A DNA stretch of 64,000 bases from an uncultured Bacteroidales bacterium (GTDB lineage: Bacteria; Bacteroidota; Bacteroidia; Bacteroidales; UBA932). Below the pieces are notes generated by a model, which made no database searches, was not told where the DNA came from, and saw only the letters and a list, made by a program, of their open reading frames with translations. Location: NCBI GenBank assembly GCA_934691625.1, contig CAKUTA010000003.1, positions 124,001 through 188,000 on the forward strand. Reading direction: 5' to 3'. Position numbers and translations under genes: made by a program. Shown here in pieces: positions 44,400 to 53,466 of this stretch (its first letter is position 1; every line of letters begins with the position of its first letter).

Positions 44400-44909
44400 C
44401 TATCTTTTACGTCTAGACTTCCCGGAGACGTTTCTGGACAATGTCTCCGGCATAGGCGCGGACAATGCCGCAAAAGATGTGCCATCTCCCGGCGCGTCGC
44501 CTGTCCTGTCCAGGTAGCCCTGCAGGATGATGGCAGCGCTTATCTTATCCACGGAGGCCTTGTCCCTGCGCTCGGAGGCTTTCATCCCGCCGTCTATCAT
44601 TGCCCTGTGGGCGAGCACAGACGTGAACCGCTCATCCTCAAGCGAGACGGGAATTTCCGGGAAAGCCTTGGACAGCTGCTTCAAGAACGCCTCCACATCA
44701 GCCGCGGCCTCGGACGGCTTCCCGTTCATGTTCACCGGGTATCCGACCACAAACCTGACAATGCTTTCTGCGGCGGAATAACTTTTAAGATATTCTATTA
44801 TCTTTGCACTTTGTACGGTTTCCAGCGGAGAGGCAAATATGCGCAGGGGATCGCTGACGGCTACGCCGATCCGCTTCCTGCCATAGTCTATTCCAATGAT
44901 TCTGTCCAT
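44400..44909 (-). CDS. ruvX: Putative pre-16S rRNA nuclease / Holliday-junction resolvase-like protein
   Basis: 169 residues from the ATG at 44907-44909, which gives the standard IIGIDYGRKRIGVAVSD N-terminus; the longer open frame up to 45023 would add 38 residues that overlap the divergent gene. The RNase H-like fold shows this first aspartate, then GYPVNMNGK, and LEDERFTS with a later DKISAAIILQGYLD. YqgF/RuvX is involved in 16S rRNA 5'-end maturation in E. coli. The tail after residue 140 is basic and Ser-rich, longer than usual. It is the first gene of the minus-strand unit. Confidence 0.92.
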   Translation of the reverse strand: MDRIIGIDYGRKRIGVAVSDPLRIFASPLETVQSAKIIEYLKSYSAAESIVRFVVGYPVNMNGKPSEAAADVEAFLKQLSKAFPEIPVSLEDERFTSVLAHRAMIDGGMKASERRDKASVDKISAAIILQGYLDRTGDAPGDGTSFAALSAPMPETLSRNVSGKSRRKR

Positions 44910-44916
44910 AATCCTG

Positions 44917-44924
44917 CAAAGATA
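44917..44924 (-). promoter_or_regulatory. -7 box for ruvX-def
   Basis: Minus strand TATCTTTG, an exact TAnnTTTG, 7 bases before the ruvX start codon. Transcription would begin near the start codon itself. No good -33 box is seen. Confidence 0.35.
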
Positions 44925-44948
44925 GTAAATATTAATATCTGTCGCACC

Positions 44949-45809
44949 ATGGCTTCCCAGAAACAGCCGAAAGGCCCCAAGATAGAGAACTTCCGTATAT
45001 CGGTTATTGACGACATGACACATAAGCAGCTATGGGTCATGCGGTTTAACAGGACGACACTTTTCCTGTCGGTCATCTCCGTCATCTGCGTGATAATAGC
45101 CGTCTCGTATTCCCTGATAGCCTTTACTCCGATAAGGACATTTATTCCGGGCTACCCTGATGCGCATACCAAGCGGGCCGCCATAAACAATGCCCTCAAG
45201 ATCGACTCGCTGCAGAATGTAATCTATACGTGGATGTTCTATGCTGACAATCTGAAGAAGGTCATGGAGGGCGCAGACCCGGTGGCGATAGACAGCATCA
45301 TCAGCCGCTCTGCAGGTGACTCCACCATCACCGCCGTATCTAGAAAGCAGCTTGACGGGAAGGATTCGCTCCTTCGCGAGAATGTCCGCCAGGCGGAGCA
45401 GTTCGGGCTGAACAATGCCGGTGAACGTAAGCTTCCGATAGAGGGGATACATTTCTTTACACCGCTTAAAGGCGTTGTGTCACAAGGATATGATCCGCTT
45501 CTTCATCCATACATTGACATAACTGCTCCTGCAAACTCTGTCGTCATGTCCGTTCTGGACGGTACTGTAATAGGCGCAGGCTGGAGCGATGATTCAGGAT
45601 ATACTATCCAGATACAGCATTCTGACGATATCGTATCCGTATATAAGCATAACCAGAAGCTGCTGAAGAAGACCGGGGATAAGGTTTCCGCCGGCTCTCC
45701 GATAGCGCTTGTCGGAAATACCGGAGCATTGACCACGGGAGATCACCTTCATTTCGAACTATGGTACAAGGGCGAGGCGGTAGATCCTGTTAAATACATT
45801 AATTTCTGA
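44949..45809 (+). CDS. M23 family metallopeptidase, membrane-anchored
   Basis: 286 residues from the ATG at 44949; the longer open frame upstream runs through ruvX and is not used. A cytoplasmic N-terminus, one membrane helix (about 38-60), a linker with helical stretches, and a C-terminal LytM/M23 domain with LLHPYIDITAP and GDHLHFELWY, which provide the zinc ligands. It probably cuts peptidoglycan cross-links or acts as a regulator of envelope assembly. Its stop overlaps the dxr start (TGATG), so it heads the operon with dxr, rseP and a DUF4837 gene. Confidence 0.88.
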   Translation: MASQKQPKGPKIENFRISVIDDMTHKQLWVMRFNRTTLFLSVISVICVIIAVSYSLIAFTPIRTFIPGYPDAHTKRAAINNALKIDSLQNVIYTWMFYADNLKKVMEGADPVAIDSIISRSAGDSTITAVSRKQLDGKDSLLRENVRQAEQFGLNNAGERKLPIEGIHFFTPLKGVVSQGYDPLLHPYIDITAPANSVVMSVLDGTVIGAGWSDDSGYTIQIQHSDDIVSVYKHNQKLLKKTGDKVSAGSPIALVGNTGALTTGDHLHFELWYKGEAVDPVKYINF

Positions 45810-46978
45810 TGACAACGAAAAGACACATTGCTATACTAGGCTCTACGGGCTCTATCGGCCGCCAGACCCTGGATGTGGTGCGGCAGCACAGCGACTTGTT
45901 CGAGGTGGAGCTGCTGACGGCGAATAACAGCTCTGAACTGCTTATTAAACAGGCTCTGGAATTCTCTCCGTCGAGTGTGGTGATATGCAATGAATCAAAA
46001 TATCAGGAGGTCGCAGATGCGCTTCAGCCTCATGACATAAAGGTGTTCTCGGGGATGGATTCCATCTGCTCGCTCGTGCGTGCTGACGACATTGACATTG
46101 TCCTTACAGCTCTGGTGGGCTTCAGCGGGCTCCGTCCGACAATTTCTGCAATCGAGGCTGGCAAGATCATTGCCCTTGCCAATAAGGAGACCCTCGTGGC
46201 TGGCGGCTCTGTGGTGATGCCTATGGCGAAGAAGCATAATGCTCCGATTCTTCCTGTGGATTCAGAGCATTCCGCTATATTCCAGTGCCTTATGGGTGCA
46301 GCCGGCAATCCTCTGACGCGTATCCATCTTACAGCATCTGGAGGGCCTTTCCGCACGTGGCCTAAGGAAAAGGTGGCGACAGCTACCCGCAGCGATGCGC
46401 TGAAGCATCCGCAGTGGACGATGGGGGCTAAGATTACAATAGATTCAGCCACGATGATGAACAAAGGCTTCGAGATGATCGAGGCTAAGTGGCTTTTCGA
46501 TATGGCACCTGAAAAGATAAACATTGTGGTCCATCCTCAGTCAATCATCCATTCAATGGTGGAATTTGCTGACGGGGCTGTGATTGCACAGCTTGGACAT
46601 CCTGACATGCGGGAACCGATACAGTTCGCGCTCAGCTTCCCGGAGCGGCTTACGCTTGACAGCCGGAAGCTGGATTTCGCGGAGCTGGGGTGCCTGACAT
46701 TCGAGAAGCCAGACATGGACAAGTTCCCGTGTCTTGCGCTGGCGTTCGAGGCGATCGGCAGGGGCGGTAATGTGCCTTGCGCCATGAATGCGGCGAATGA
46801 GGCTGCTGTGGCGGCATTTCTGCAGGACAGGATACGCTTCTATGATATACCTGAGGTGATATCCCGATGCATGGCTGGCGTGGAATTTGTTAGTGAGCCA
46901 GGGGTTGAGGACATTATCAGCACGAATGACGAGGTCTATCGCAAGGCCTCGGAATTATGCATGTCGCCTGACAGATAA
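45809..46978 (+). CDS. dxr: 1-deoxy-D-xylulose 5-phosphate reductoisomerase
   Basis: 389 residues. NADPH-binding start ILGSTGSIGRQTLDVV, the LANKETLVAGG block, the metal and substrate region PVDSEHSAIFQ, and the LTASGGPFR loop are all present. It makes 2-C-methyl-D-erythritol 4-phosphate, the first committed step of the MEP isoprenoid pathway. It overlaps the M23 gene by one base and is followed after 36 bases by rseP, an order common in bacteria. Confidence 0.97.
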   Translation: MTTKRHIAILGSTGSIGRQTLDVVRQHSDLFEVELLTANNSSELLIKQALEFSPSSVVICNESKYQEVADALQPHDIKVFSGMDSICSLVRADDIDIVLTALVGFSGLRPTISAIEAGKIIALANKETLVAGGSVVMPMAKKHNAPILPVDSEHSAIFQCLMGAAGNPLTRIHLTASGGPFRTWPKEKVATATRSDALKHPQWTMGAKITIDSATMMNKGFEMIEAKWLFDMAPEKINIVVHPQSIIHSMVEFADGAVIAQLGHPDMREPIQFALSFPERLTLDSRKLDFAELGCLTFEKPDMDKFPCLALAFEAIGRGGNVPCAMNAANEAAVAAFLQDRIRFYDIPEVISRCMAGVEFVSEPGVEDIISTNDEVYRKASELCMSPDR

Positions 46979-47014
46979 CGGTCTCTCCCGGATACTTTAT
47001 AGTTGATAAGATAG

Positions 47015-48364
47015 ATGATTTCGATATTGATGAAAATACTGCAGGTGATATTGGCCCTGTCAGTGCTGATCGTGGTACATGAACTGGGACACTTCGCATT
47101 CGCCAGGCTTTTCGGCATAAAGGTGGACAAGTTCTTCCTGTTTTTCGATGCCGGAGGCGTGAAGCTGTTCAGCACCAGGACTTCGAGGTGGTTCACGAAG
47201 TTTTTCCCGAGGATGAAGAATTCTGATACCGAATATGGTATCGGCTGGCTTCCTATAGGCGGATACTGCAAGATAAACGGCATGATAGATGAATCGCTGG
47301 ACATGGACTCCCTGAAAAAGGAGCCGCAGCCGTGGGAGTTTCGCTCCAAGCCTGCATGGCAGCGTGCCATGGTGATGGCCGGAGGTGTCCTCTTTAACTT
47401 CATCTTCGCTATACTGGTCTATATCTCGATGTTGTCCATCTGGGGAAACGACTATCTGAGCAACAGTGATAACCGCATCTATGTCAATGACCTGGCATAC
47501 GAGATGGGCTTCCGCACCGGCGACAGGATCCTCAAGTTCGACGATTATGTGCCAGAGGACTTCAGCATGCTTCAGGCGGATCTGGCAAGGCGCTCTGTAA
47601 AGACTGCTACGGTGCTCCGCGGCAGGGATACCGTGACTCTCTACATTGACCATAGCCTTATCGGGAACGTCCTTCAGTCCCCTGGGATGTTCAGCGTCGC
47701 TGTTCCTTTCGCGGTGGATTCGGTGGCGGCAGGCTCTGTCAATGCCGGTTCAGGTCTGAGGCATGGCGATGTGGTCATCAGGATTGACTCAACGGATGTC
47801 GGATATGTCCAGGACGCATGGAAAGTCCTTTCGGACAAGGCAGGGAGAAGTATAGAGGCCGAGGTCGTCAGGGACAATGATACACTGGCAATGCCTCTGC
47901 AGGTGGATACCGCAGGCCGTCTTGGCGTCGTTCTGCAGATTCCTGGCATGCAGAAGCGCACATATACATTTGCACAGGCCATTCCTGCCGGCATAAAATA
48001 TACGTGGAACATGGTCACAGGATATGTGAGGGATCTGAAACTGGTGGCGACTCCGAGCACTGGGGCGTACAAGTCTGCGGGCAGCTTCATTGCGATAGGG
48101 CAGGTCTTTCCTTCACATTGGAACTGGCTTATTTTCATGAACCTGCTTGCGCTGCTCTCCATCATGCTTGGAGTGATGAACCTGATTCCGATACCTGGGC
48201 TCGACGGCGGACATCTGCTGTTCCTTATATACGAGATGATAAGCGGGCACAAGCCTAGTGACAGGTTCATGATGGCCGCCCAGATCGCAGGAATGTTCCT
48301 CCTCCTGCTTATCATGGTCCTGGCATTCGGCAACGATATCGGGCGGCTTATGGGAATGCGGTAA
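47015..48364 (+). CDS. rseP: Site-2 protease RseP-type intramembrane metallopeptidase
   Basis: 449 residues. The HExxH motif is at H22-E-x-x-H26 in the first membrane helix and the third zinc ligand is D397 in PIPGLDGGH. Two PDZ-like regions lie between (about 120-290), and four membrane helices are visible. It cleaves membrane-embedded anti-sigma factors or signal-peptide remnants. The FecR protein encoded at 57728 is the sort of substrate such proteases can have, but no direct link is shown. An alternative start at residue 6 (MKILQ) is possible. Confidence 0.94.
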   Translation: MISILMKILQVILALSVLIVVHELGHFAFARLFGIKVDKFFLFFDAGGVKLFSTRTSRWFTKFFPRMKNSDTEYGIGWLPIGGYCKINGMIDESLDMDSLKKEPQPWEFRSKPAWQRAMVMAGGVLFNFIFAILVYISMLSIWGNDYLSNSDNRIYVNDLAYEMGFRTGDRILKFDDYVPEDFSMLQADLARRSVKTATVLRGRDTVTLYIDHSLIGNVLQSPGMFSVAVPFAVDSVAAGSVNAGSGLRHGDVVIRIDSTDVGYVQDAWKVLSDKAGRSIEAEVVRDNDTLAMPLQVDTAGRLGVVLQIPGMQKRTYTFAQAIPAGIKYTWNMVTGYVRDLKLVATPSTGAYKSAGSFIAIGQVFPSHWNWLIFMNLLALLSIMLGVMNLIPIPGLDGGHLLFLIYEMISGHKPSDRFMMAAQIAGMFLLLLIMVLAFGNDIGRLMGMR

Positions 48365-48401
48365 AAATGACTATATTTGAGAATTGAAAAATAAATGTAA
48401 T

Positions 48402-49430
48402 ATGAAAACTGAATATCTTGCAGCGAGAATCCTGGCACTTGCTGCCATCGTCATGGCGGCTGTATCGTGCGGAGGGCGTTCCGACAAGCCTCTCCTTCCT
48501 AATGTGAGCGGAAAGGCCGGTGAAGTCATCGTAGTGATGGACAGGAACGACTGGGACGGTAATCTTGGAAATGCGACCAGGGATCTTCTGGCGGCGGATT
48601 ACCCTTTCCTGCCTCAGCGCGAACCGCGGTTCTCCATTGTCAATGTCCCTGTCACAGGCTTTGCGGATCTGTTCAAGATACATAGGAATATACTTATATA
48701 TAATGTGGATCAGGATGTGCGCAAGAGCGGTGTGGTCTATAGGCATGATGTGTGGGCGTATCCGCAGTGCGTGATCCAGATTTCAGCCCCGTCAAGCGAT
48801 TCCGCAGCCACATTGCTGAAAGAGAACGGGGAGCGTATTGTAAACACGATTGAGCAGGCTGAAAGGGACAGGGTGATCGCCAATTCCAAGAGATATGAGG
48901 CTCCGAACATCTCTCCTGTCGTCACGGAAATGACTGGAGGCTCTCCCCATTTTCCGATGGGCTACAGGATCCGCAAGAAGACAGATGACTTTATATGGAT
49001 ATCTGATGACAAGCAGTACACTACCCAGGGTGTGTTCGTGTACAAGTATCCGGCTTCCGATAAGGAGAATTTCACGGAGCAGAATATCATTGCTCACAGG
49101 AACGAGATCTTAAAGGCGAATGTTCCTGGCATGTTCGACAATACCTATATGGTTACCAATGAGGTGGCCACGCCGGAAGTGACATTCATCCGTTTCCGAG
49201 GAAGGCAGTTCGCCGAGACCCGTGGCCTTTGGGAAGTCTATGGGGATTTCATGGGAGGGCCGTTTGTCTCCCATTCATTCTATAGCCGTGACGGAAAGGA
49301 CATTATCGTGCTTGACGGGTTCGTGTATGCCCCTAAGTATGATAAGCGCCAGTATCTCAGGCAGGTGGAGGCAATCCTGTATTCTTTCGAATGGGCTGAC
49401 GGAAAGAGCTCCTCGGATGAGAAACAGTAG
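48402..49430 (+). CDS. DUF4837 family lipoprotein
   Basis: 342 residues from the ATG at 48402, which gives a signal peptide with lipobox cysteine at 23 (AVSC-GGRS). The body matches the DUF4837 family of Bacteroidota: the start VSGKAGEVIVVMDRNDW and the FPMGYRIRKKTDDFIW region. Function is unknown. The residues after the cysteine are not acidic, so a periplasm-facing location is more likely. It lies 37 bases after rseP, with an exact TATATTTG box at 48372-48379 in the gap, so it may also have its own promoter. Confidence 0.82.
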   Translation: MKTEYLAARILALAAIVMAAVSCGGRSDKPLLPNVSGKAGEVIVVMDRNDWDGNLGNATRDLLAADYPFLPQREPRFSIVNVPVTGFADLFKIHRNILIYNVDQDVRKSGVVYRHDVWAYPQCVIQISAPSSDSAATLLKENGERIVNTIEQAERDRVIANSKRYEAPNISPVVTEMTGGSPHFPMGYRIRKKTDDFIWISDDKQYTTQGVFVYKYPASDKENFTEQNIIAHRNEILKANVPGMFDNTYMVTNEVATPEVTFIRFRGRQFAETRGLWEVYGDFMGGPFVSHSFYSRDGKDIIVLDGFVYAPKYDKRQYLRQVEAILYSFEWADGKSSSDEKQ

Positions 49431-49476
49431 TCCGGGTGGCCCCGATGAAATTTTTCCAGAAATTGGGGGAAAATAT

Positions 49477-49507
49477 TTTGAGGTCTAGAAAATAATATAT
49501 ACCTTTG
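49477..49507 (+). promoter_or_regulatory. Promoter for tRNA-Glu-rpsT-tRNA-Pro
   Basis: TTTG at 49477-49480, 19 bases, TACCTTTG at 49500-49507: the same boxes and spacing as the tRNA-Asn promoter. Transcription would begin near 49514. Confidence 0.8.
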
Positions 49508-49549
49508 CATTCCCTTAAAATTTCATATCGAGATAGCAAGGGTAAGTCT

Positions 49550-49621
49550 GGTGGGTTCGTATAACGGTTAGTACTCGAGATTTTCATTCTCGCAATAGGA
49601 GTTCGATTCTCCTACCCACTA
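49550..49621 (+). tRNA. tRNA-Glu (TTC)
   Basis: 72 bases: acceptor GGTGGGT/ACCCACT, where the first pair is G-T, anticodon loop TTTTCAT with TTC at 49583-49585, and T arm AGGAGTTCGATTCTCCT. CCA is not encoded. rpsT starts 23 bases later. Confidence 0.94.
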
Positions 49622-49644
49622 CTAAATATTAAAAAATAAAAACA

Positions 49645-49899
49645 ATGGCAAACAACGCATCTGCAGAAAAGTGCATTCGCCAGAGCGAAAGGCACAGATT
49701 GCATAATAAGTATTATGCAAAGACAACAAGGAATGCTATCCGTGCGATCAGAAACACTACAGACAAGGCTGCCGCTGAGGCAAATGCACCTAAGGTCTAT
49801 GCTATGATCGACAAACTTGCTAAAGTGGGCATTATCCACAAGAACAAGGCAGCCAATCTCAAGAGCGGTATCGCTGTTTATATAAACAAACTCGCCTAA
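49645..49899 (+). CDS. rpsT: 30S ribosomal protein S20
   Basis: 84 residues, rich in Lys, Arg and Ala and helical, with [19 protein letters not shown] at the start and [15 protein letters not shown] near the end, as expected for S20. It binds 16S rRNA in the small-subunit body. It sits between two tRNA genes in one transcription unit that ends at the terminator at 50000-50038, so tRNA processing also frees its mRNA. Confidence 0.95.
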   Translation: MANNASAEKCIRQSERHRLHNKYYAKTTRNAIRAIRNTTDKAAAEANAPKVYAMIDKLAKVGIIHKNKAANLKSGIAVYINKLA

Positions 49900-49924
49900 T
49901 CGCGGAGTTCTTGGGTAAATCCAG

Positions 49925-49998
49925 CGGGATGTAGCGCAGTTGGCTAGCGCACTACGTTCGGGACGTAGGGGTCGTGCGTTCGAGTCGCATCATCCCGA
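49925..49998 (+). tRNA. tRNA-Pro (CGG)
   Basis: 74 bases: acceptor CGGGATG/CATCCCG, anticodon loop TTCGGGA with CGG at 49959-49961, and T loop GCGTTCGAGTCGC. CCA is not encoded. Confidence 0.95.
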
Positions 49999-49999
49999 C

Positions 50000-50043
50000 T
50001 TAAAAGAGAGAAATCCATCACGGGTTTCTCTCTTTTAATTTTT
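50000..50043 (+). terminator. Rho-independent terminator after tRNA-Pro
   Basis: Perfect 14-bp arms at 50000-50013 (TTAAAAGAGAGAAA) and 50025-50038, an 11-base loop, then five T. Confidence 0.9.
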
Positions 50044-50212
50044 CCACACTCCTTCGGCATGGGGCGTGGCGGCGCTTATGGCGGCGAGGACTGGCGCCGT
50101 GGAGGTGGCGCGGAATCGGGAAAAATGTCACAGAAGTGACATCGCATTGCCCGTTGTTCGCTTTATGGAGGGTGAGAATGTCTGAAAATGCGCTTTTTTC
50201 ACTTGGCATGTC

Positions 50213-50220
50213 TATATTTG
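50213..50220 (+). promoter_or_regulatory. -7 box for the acyl-CoA ligase gene
   Basis: TATATTTG, an exact TAnnTTTG, 47 bases before the chosen start. The -33 position (AATG at 50187-50190) is weak. It supports the ATG at 50268 over the earlier open frame start. Confidence 0.5.
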
Positions 50221-50267
50221 CAGCAGACATCTTGTACAAGGATGCCGTACAACAGAAACAGATAGAC

Positions 50268-51914
50268 ATGGAATACTTTATCAGGACATTTGAGAATACC
50301 GTCCGCAGATGCTGGGATAAGCCGGCCTTGGACGAATACAGGACATCGAGCGAGACATACGGCCAGCTGGCCGCCGACATAGAAGCCATACATATATATT
50401 TCAAGGCAGCAGGGCTCAAGCCTGGCGACAAGATTGCCATTAACGCCAGAAGCAGCGCCAGCTGGATAAAGACATTCATGGCAGCTGTCTCAGGTGGCTA
50501 TGTGGCAGTGGAGCTGTTCAACGGATATACAGCCAGGGATGCACAGGCGCTTGTGGATCATTCTGACAGCTGTCTCCTGTTCACAGAGAAAGGCATCTAT
50601 AAGGACATGGACTTCTCAGCGATGCCGCAGCTTCGCGGTGTCATTGACCTCAGATCCGGAGAGCTTCTGGACTCCCGTGGGGATTTCGCGAAGATATATG
50701 CACAGAGGGACCAGCTGTTTGTCCAGGCGCATCCTACCGGAATGATCCCGGATGATGTTCACTATCCGGAGCGCGGAATGGACGAGCTTTGTGCAATCAT
50801 GTACACTTCAGGCTCTACGGGATTCCCTAAAGGCGTGATGCTTTCAGTCAGGAACTTTAGCGCCAATATTGACATGATACCATCGCATTGTCCTTACCAT
50901 GAAGGCGACAGCTATGTCAGCGTGCTCCCTTATGCTCATATATTCGGCCTGACATTCGATGCCATCGCACCGCTCTGCTTCGGTATGCACCTGGTCGTGC
51001 TCTATGTCCCTCCGGTGCCATCCAATCTTAAGCCTGCACTCAGGGAGTTCCGCCCGCGTGTGTTCTTCGCTGTGCCTCTGATTCTCCGCAAGATGATTGA
51101 CGACACGATAGGGGAGTTTATGAACAGCAGGACAGGGAAGGCGAAGCTGGATGACTATGAGCGGAACCCTGACTTCTGCGCAGCGCTGCGCACAATATTC
51201 ATGGAAGGGATGGGCGGCAACATAGAGGAGTTTGTGACCGGAGGGGCAGCAATTCCGGACAAGATCGAGCAGCTGCTTGCCGTGAAGCTGAAGACACCTT
51301 TCGTGACAGGATATGGAATGACGGAATGTGCACCTCTTATCAGTGTCGGCCACCTCGGCAACTATAAGCTGAAATCTGTGGGAGAATACGTGAGCGAGCA
51401 TGTTTCGGCAAAGATAGATTCTGTTGACCCTCAGAATGTCGCAGGGGAGCTTCTGGTGAAGGGAGATGTGGTCTTTGCAGGATACTATAAGAATGAGGAG
51501 GCTACCAAGGCTGCATTTACTGATGACGGATGGTTCCACACAGGTGACCTTGGGACAATAGACAAGGACGGGACAGTCTTCCTTGTGGGCAGATGCAAGA
51601 GCATGCTGCTTTCATCCAACGGACAGAACATCTACCCTGAGGAGATCGAGGTGGTGCTGAACAATATGCCTTTTGTGGCGGAGTCATTGATTGTCAGCAG
51701 GAAAGAGAAGCTGGTGGCTCTCATTGTCCCTGACCAGAATGCTCTTGGTGAGGCAGGGACGGACGCGGAGAGCCTTACGCAGATTATGGATGCCAATGTC
51801 GCGGCTCTGAACAAGATTATTCCGGCGTATTCTGCGGTGTCTTCGTATGAGATTCATTACGAGCCGTTTGCTAAAACACCTAAAGGCAGCATAAAGCGCT
51901 TTCTGTATGTGTAA
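50268..51914 (+). CDS. AMP-dependent long-chain fatty acid-CoA ligase
   Basis: 548 residues from the ATG at 50268; the open frame runs to 50136 but the promoter box at 50213 lies inside that extension. Adenylate-forming motifs are all visible: the P-loop YTSGSTGFPKGV, GYGMTECAP, the hinge region DDGWFHTGDLG, and PKGSIKRF, whose lysine completes adenylation. It should activate fatty acids to acyl-CoA (or acyl-AMP) at the inner membrane. It stands alone, with a terminator at 51950. Confidence 0.92.
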   Translation: MEYFIRTFENTVRRCWDKPALDEYRTSSETYGQLAADIEAIHIYFKAAGLKPGDKIAINARSSASWIKTFMAAVSGGYVAVELFNGYTARDAQALVDHSDSCLLFTEKGIYKDMDFSAMPQLRGVIDLRSGELLDSRGDFAKIYAQRDQLFVQAHPTGMIPDDVHYPERGMDELCAIMYTSGSTGFPKGVMLSVRNFSANIDMIPSHCPYHEGDSYVSVLPYAHIFGLTFDAIAPLCFGMHLVVLYVPPVPSNLKPALREFRPRVFFAVPLILRKMIDDTIGEFMNSRTGKAKLDDYERNPDFCAALRTIFMEGMGGNIEEFVTGGAAIPDKIEQLLAVKLKTPFVTGYGMTECAPLISVGHLGNYKLKSVGEYVSEHVSAKIDSVDPQNVAGELLVKGDVVFAGYYKNEEATKAAFTDDGWFHTGDLGTIDKDGTVFLVGRCKSMLLSSNGQNIYPEEIEVVLNNMPFVAESLIVSRKEKLVALIVPDQNALGEAGTDAESLTQIMDANVAALNKIIPAYSAVSSYEIHYEPFAKTPKGSIKRFLYV

Positions 51915-51949
51915 TTTCATATATCAATAATACACTATCCATTGGCGGG

Positions 51950-51988
51950 GCGGGCAGAAATATACATTCTGTCCGCTCTTCCTTTTTT
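51950..51988 (+). terminator. Terminator after the acyl-CoA ligase gene
   Basis: GCGGGCAGAA (51950-51959) pairs with TTCTGTCCGC (51967-51976), one G-T wobble, followed by TCTTCC and six T. Confidence 0.72.
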
Positions 51989-52104
51989 GGGATATACAGT
52001 TTCTGAAATTTTATTATATTTACATTTTTTACAGGTGGTGAGGTACATTCATTGCAGAAAAATGATGACCCGCCCGCAGCAAGAACAAGACAAATAGTAC
52101 CAAG

Positions 52105-52869
52105 ATGAAAACGAAGAAAGCAGTATCCGTTCTGGCGACGTGCCTATGTATGGCCGTCACTGCCGATGCCCTTGCGCAATCATCTGACGCAGGGACGGAA
52201 TTCTTCCGGTCCGCTTCGGACAGGCTGCATTCCGCTGATGAGCGATGCCGTTTCATTGACCTATGGTCATTCAGGGTCAATGCCGCTGACATCCTGTTAA
52301 CTGTCCCGAATGCCGGTCTGGAGGTGGATCTGTCGCGCACCCCGTACAACCGGATGTCTTTCGGTGCCGACGTGAAGTACCGATGGAACTACCGGCAGAA
52401 TCCGACAAATTATCTCATGAATCTCCTGGAAGTGAAACCTGAGCTGAAGTACTGGTGGCGCGGTAACCGTGATGTCTCCAGATTTGCCTGGTATGCGGGG
52501 CTTTATGCAAACTGGGGAAAATATAAGTACAAGTTCGGTCCTGATCATGACGGCAAGGACGGGAAGATGTACGGTGGCGGCGTGTCACTCGGATTCTCCA
52601 GGCCGCTGTACCAGTACCGCCGGGCTGCACTCGACCTGGAGGTGGGGCTGTCCGCCGGTGTCCTGAAGACACGTTACGATGCATATACCACAGCCGATGG
52701 AGAGTATGTCACATTGCCCGAAAGTTCCCGTGACTGGCATGTGCTTCCGTATCCTGTCCTGTCGGAACTCCGGGTCGCATTAGTCCTGAGATCGTTGACA
52801 GTCAATGATAAATATCGTAAAGTAAAGGAACAGAGACTTATTCGCCGCCAGGAGCGGAGGATGAGATAA
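52105..52869 (+). CDS. DUF3575 outer-membrane protein, first copy
   Basis: 254 residues. Signal peptide (cleavage about residue 25, ALA-QS), then a beta-barrel-like region with FRVNAADILLTVPNAGLEVDL and VKPELKYWWRG, the signature pattern of DUF3575 proteins. The last 20 residues are strongly basic. DUF3575 genes usually belong to fimbrial or surface-structure loci of Bacteroidales, where their exact role is unknown. It is the first of four genes (two DUF3575, OmpA-type, barrel protein), with 15 bases to the next. Confidence 0.8.
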   Translation: MKTKKAVSVLATCLCMAVTADALAQSSDAGTEFFRSASDRLHSADERCRFIDLWSFRVNAADILLTVPNAGLEVDLSRTPYNRMSFGADVKYRWNYRQNPTNYLMNLLEVKPELKYWWRGNRDVSRFAWYAGLYANWGKYKYKFGPDHDGKDGKMYGGGVSLGFSRPLYQYRRAALDLEVGLSAGVLKTRYDAYTTADGEYVTLPESSRDWHVLPYPVLSELRVALVLRSLTVNDKYRKVKEQRLIRRQERRMR

Positions 52870-52884
52870 GTCCAGAAACCGAAC

Positions 52885-53466
52885 ATGAAAATCTTGGATA
52901 GTATGAAACATTCCGGAACCTTTTTATTGTCAGCAGCAGCGGTTCTAATAGCTCTGCTTCATGCTGAAAGTGTCTCGGCCCAGAGAATTGCTGTAAAGGC
53001 CAATGCCGCAATGTATGCCGCCCTGACCCCGAACCTTTCATTCGAGCTTGTCACAGGTGAGAGGACAAGTGCTGATTTTACAGTATTCGGCCATGTGAAC
53101 CCTTATGGACATGATTCCAGGGTGATAGGAATCCAGCCTCAGTTCAAATACTGGATTGCGGGCCGCCCTCTTGTAAGGGAATATGTCGGAGTCCTGGCAC
53201 TTGCCGCCTCCTATGACACCACATGGAAAGATGTGACCTACGAAGGAAATGCGGTGGCAGCAGGTGTCACTGCCGGCTATGTGCTTCCGATGGGAAAACG
53301 CTGGAACGTGGAGTTCTCCGGCGGTGTAGGTGCGATGGCATATCATCACAGAAGCTATGACAAGGACATTGACCCGCAGCGGCTCAAGGCTCTCGGCGCC
53401 AATGCAGTGGCATGGCGCGTCATCCCTGTAAACCTAGGTATAACATTCATATACATAATAAAATGA
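52885..53466 (+). CDS. DUF3575 outer-membrane protein, second copy
   Basis: 193 residues; a start at 52903 (MKHSG) is also possible. Signal peptide (cleavage after SAQ, about residue 33), then AVKANAAMYAALTPNLSFEL, IGIQPQFKYWIAGRP and a final strand GITFIYIIK, again DUF3575. It is shorter than the first copy and lacks its basic tail. Its stop overlaps the next start (ATGATG), so translation is probably coupled with the OmpA-type gene. Confidence 0.82.
   Translation: MKILDSMKHSGTFLLSAAAVLIALLHAESVSAQRIAVKANAAMYAALTPNLSFELVTGERTSADFTVFGHVNPYGHDSRVIGIQPQFKYWIAGRPLVREYVGVLALAASYDTTWKDVTYEGNAVAAGVTAGYVLPMGKRWNVEFSGGVGAMAYHHRSYDKDIDPQRLKALGANAVAWRVIPVNLGITFIYIIK

Noticed and set aside
44607..44948. 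Extended N-terminus of the M23 peptidase through the ruvX gene
   Set aside because: The ATG at 44949 gives a normal membrane-anchor N-terminus, and the extension would cover most of ruvX in antisense.
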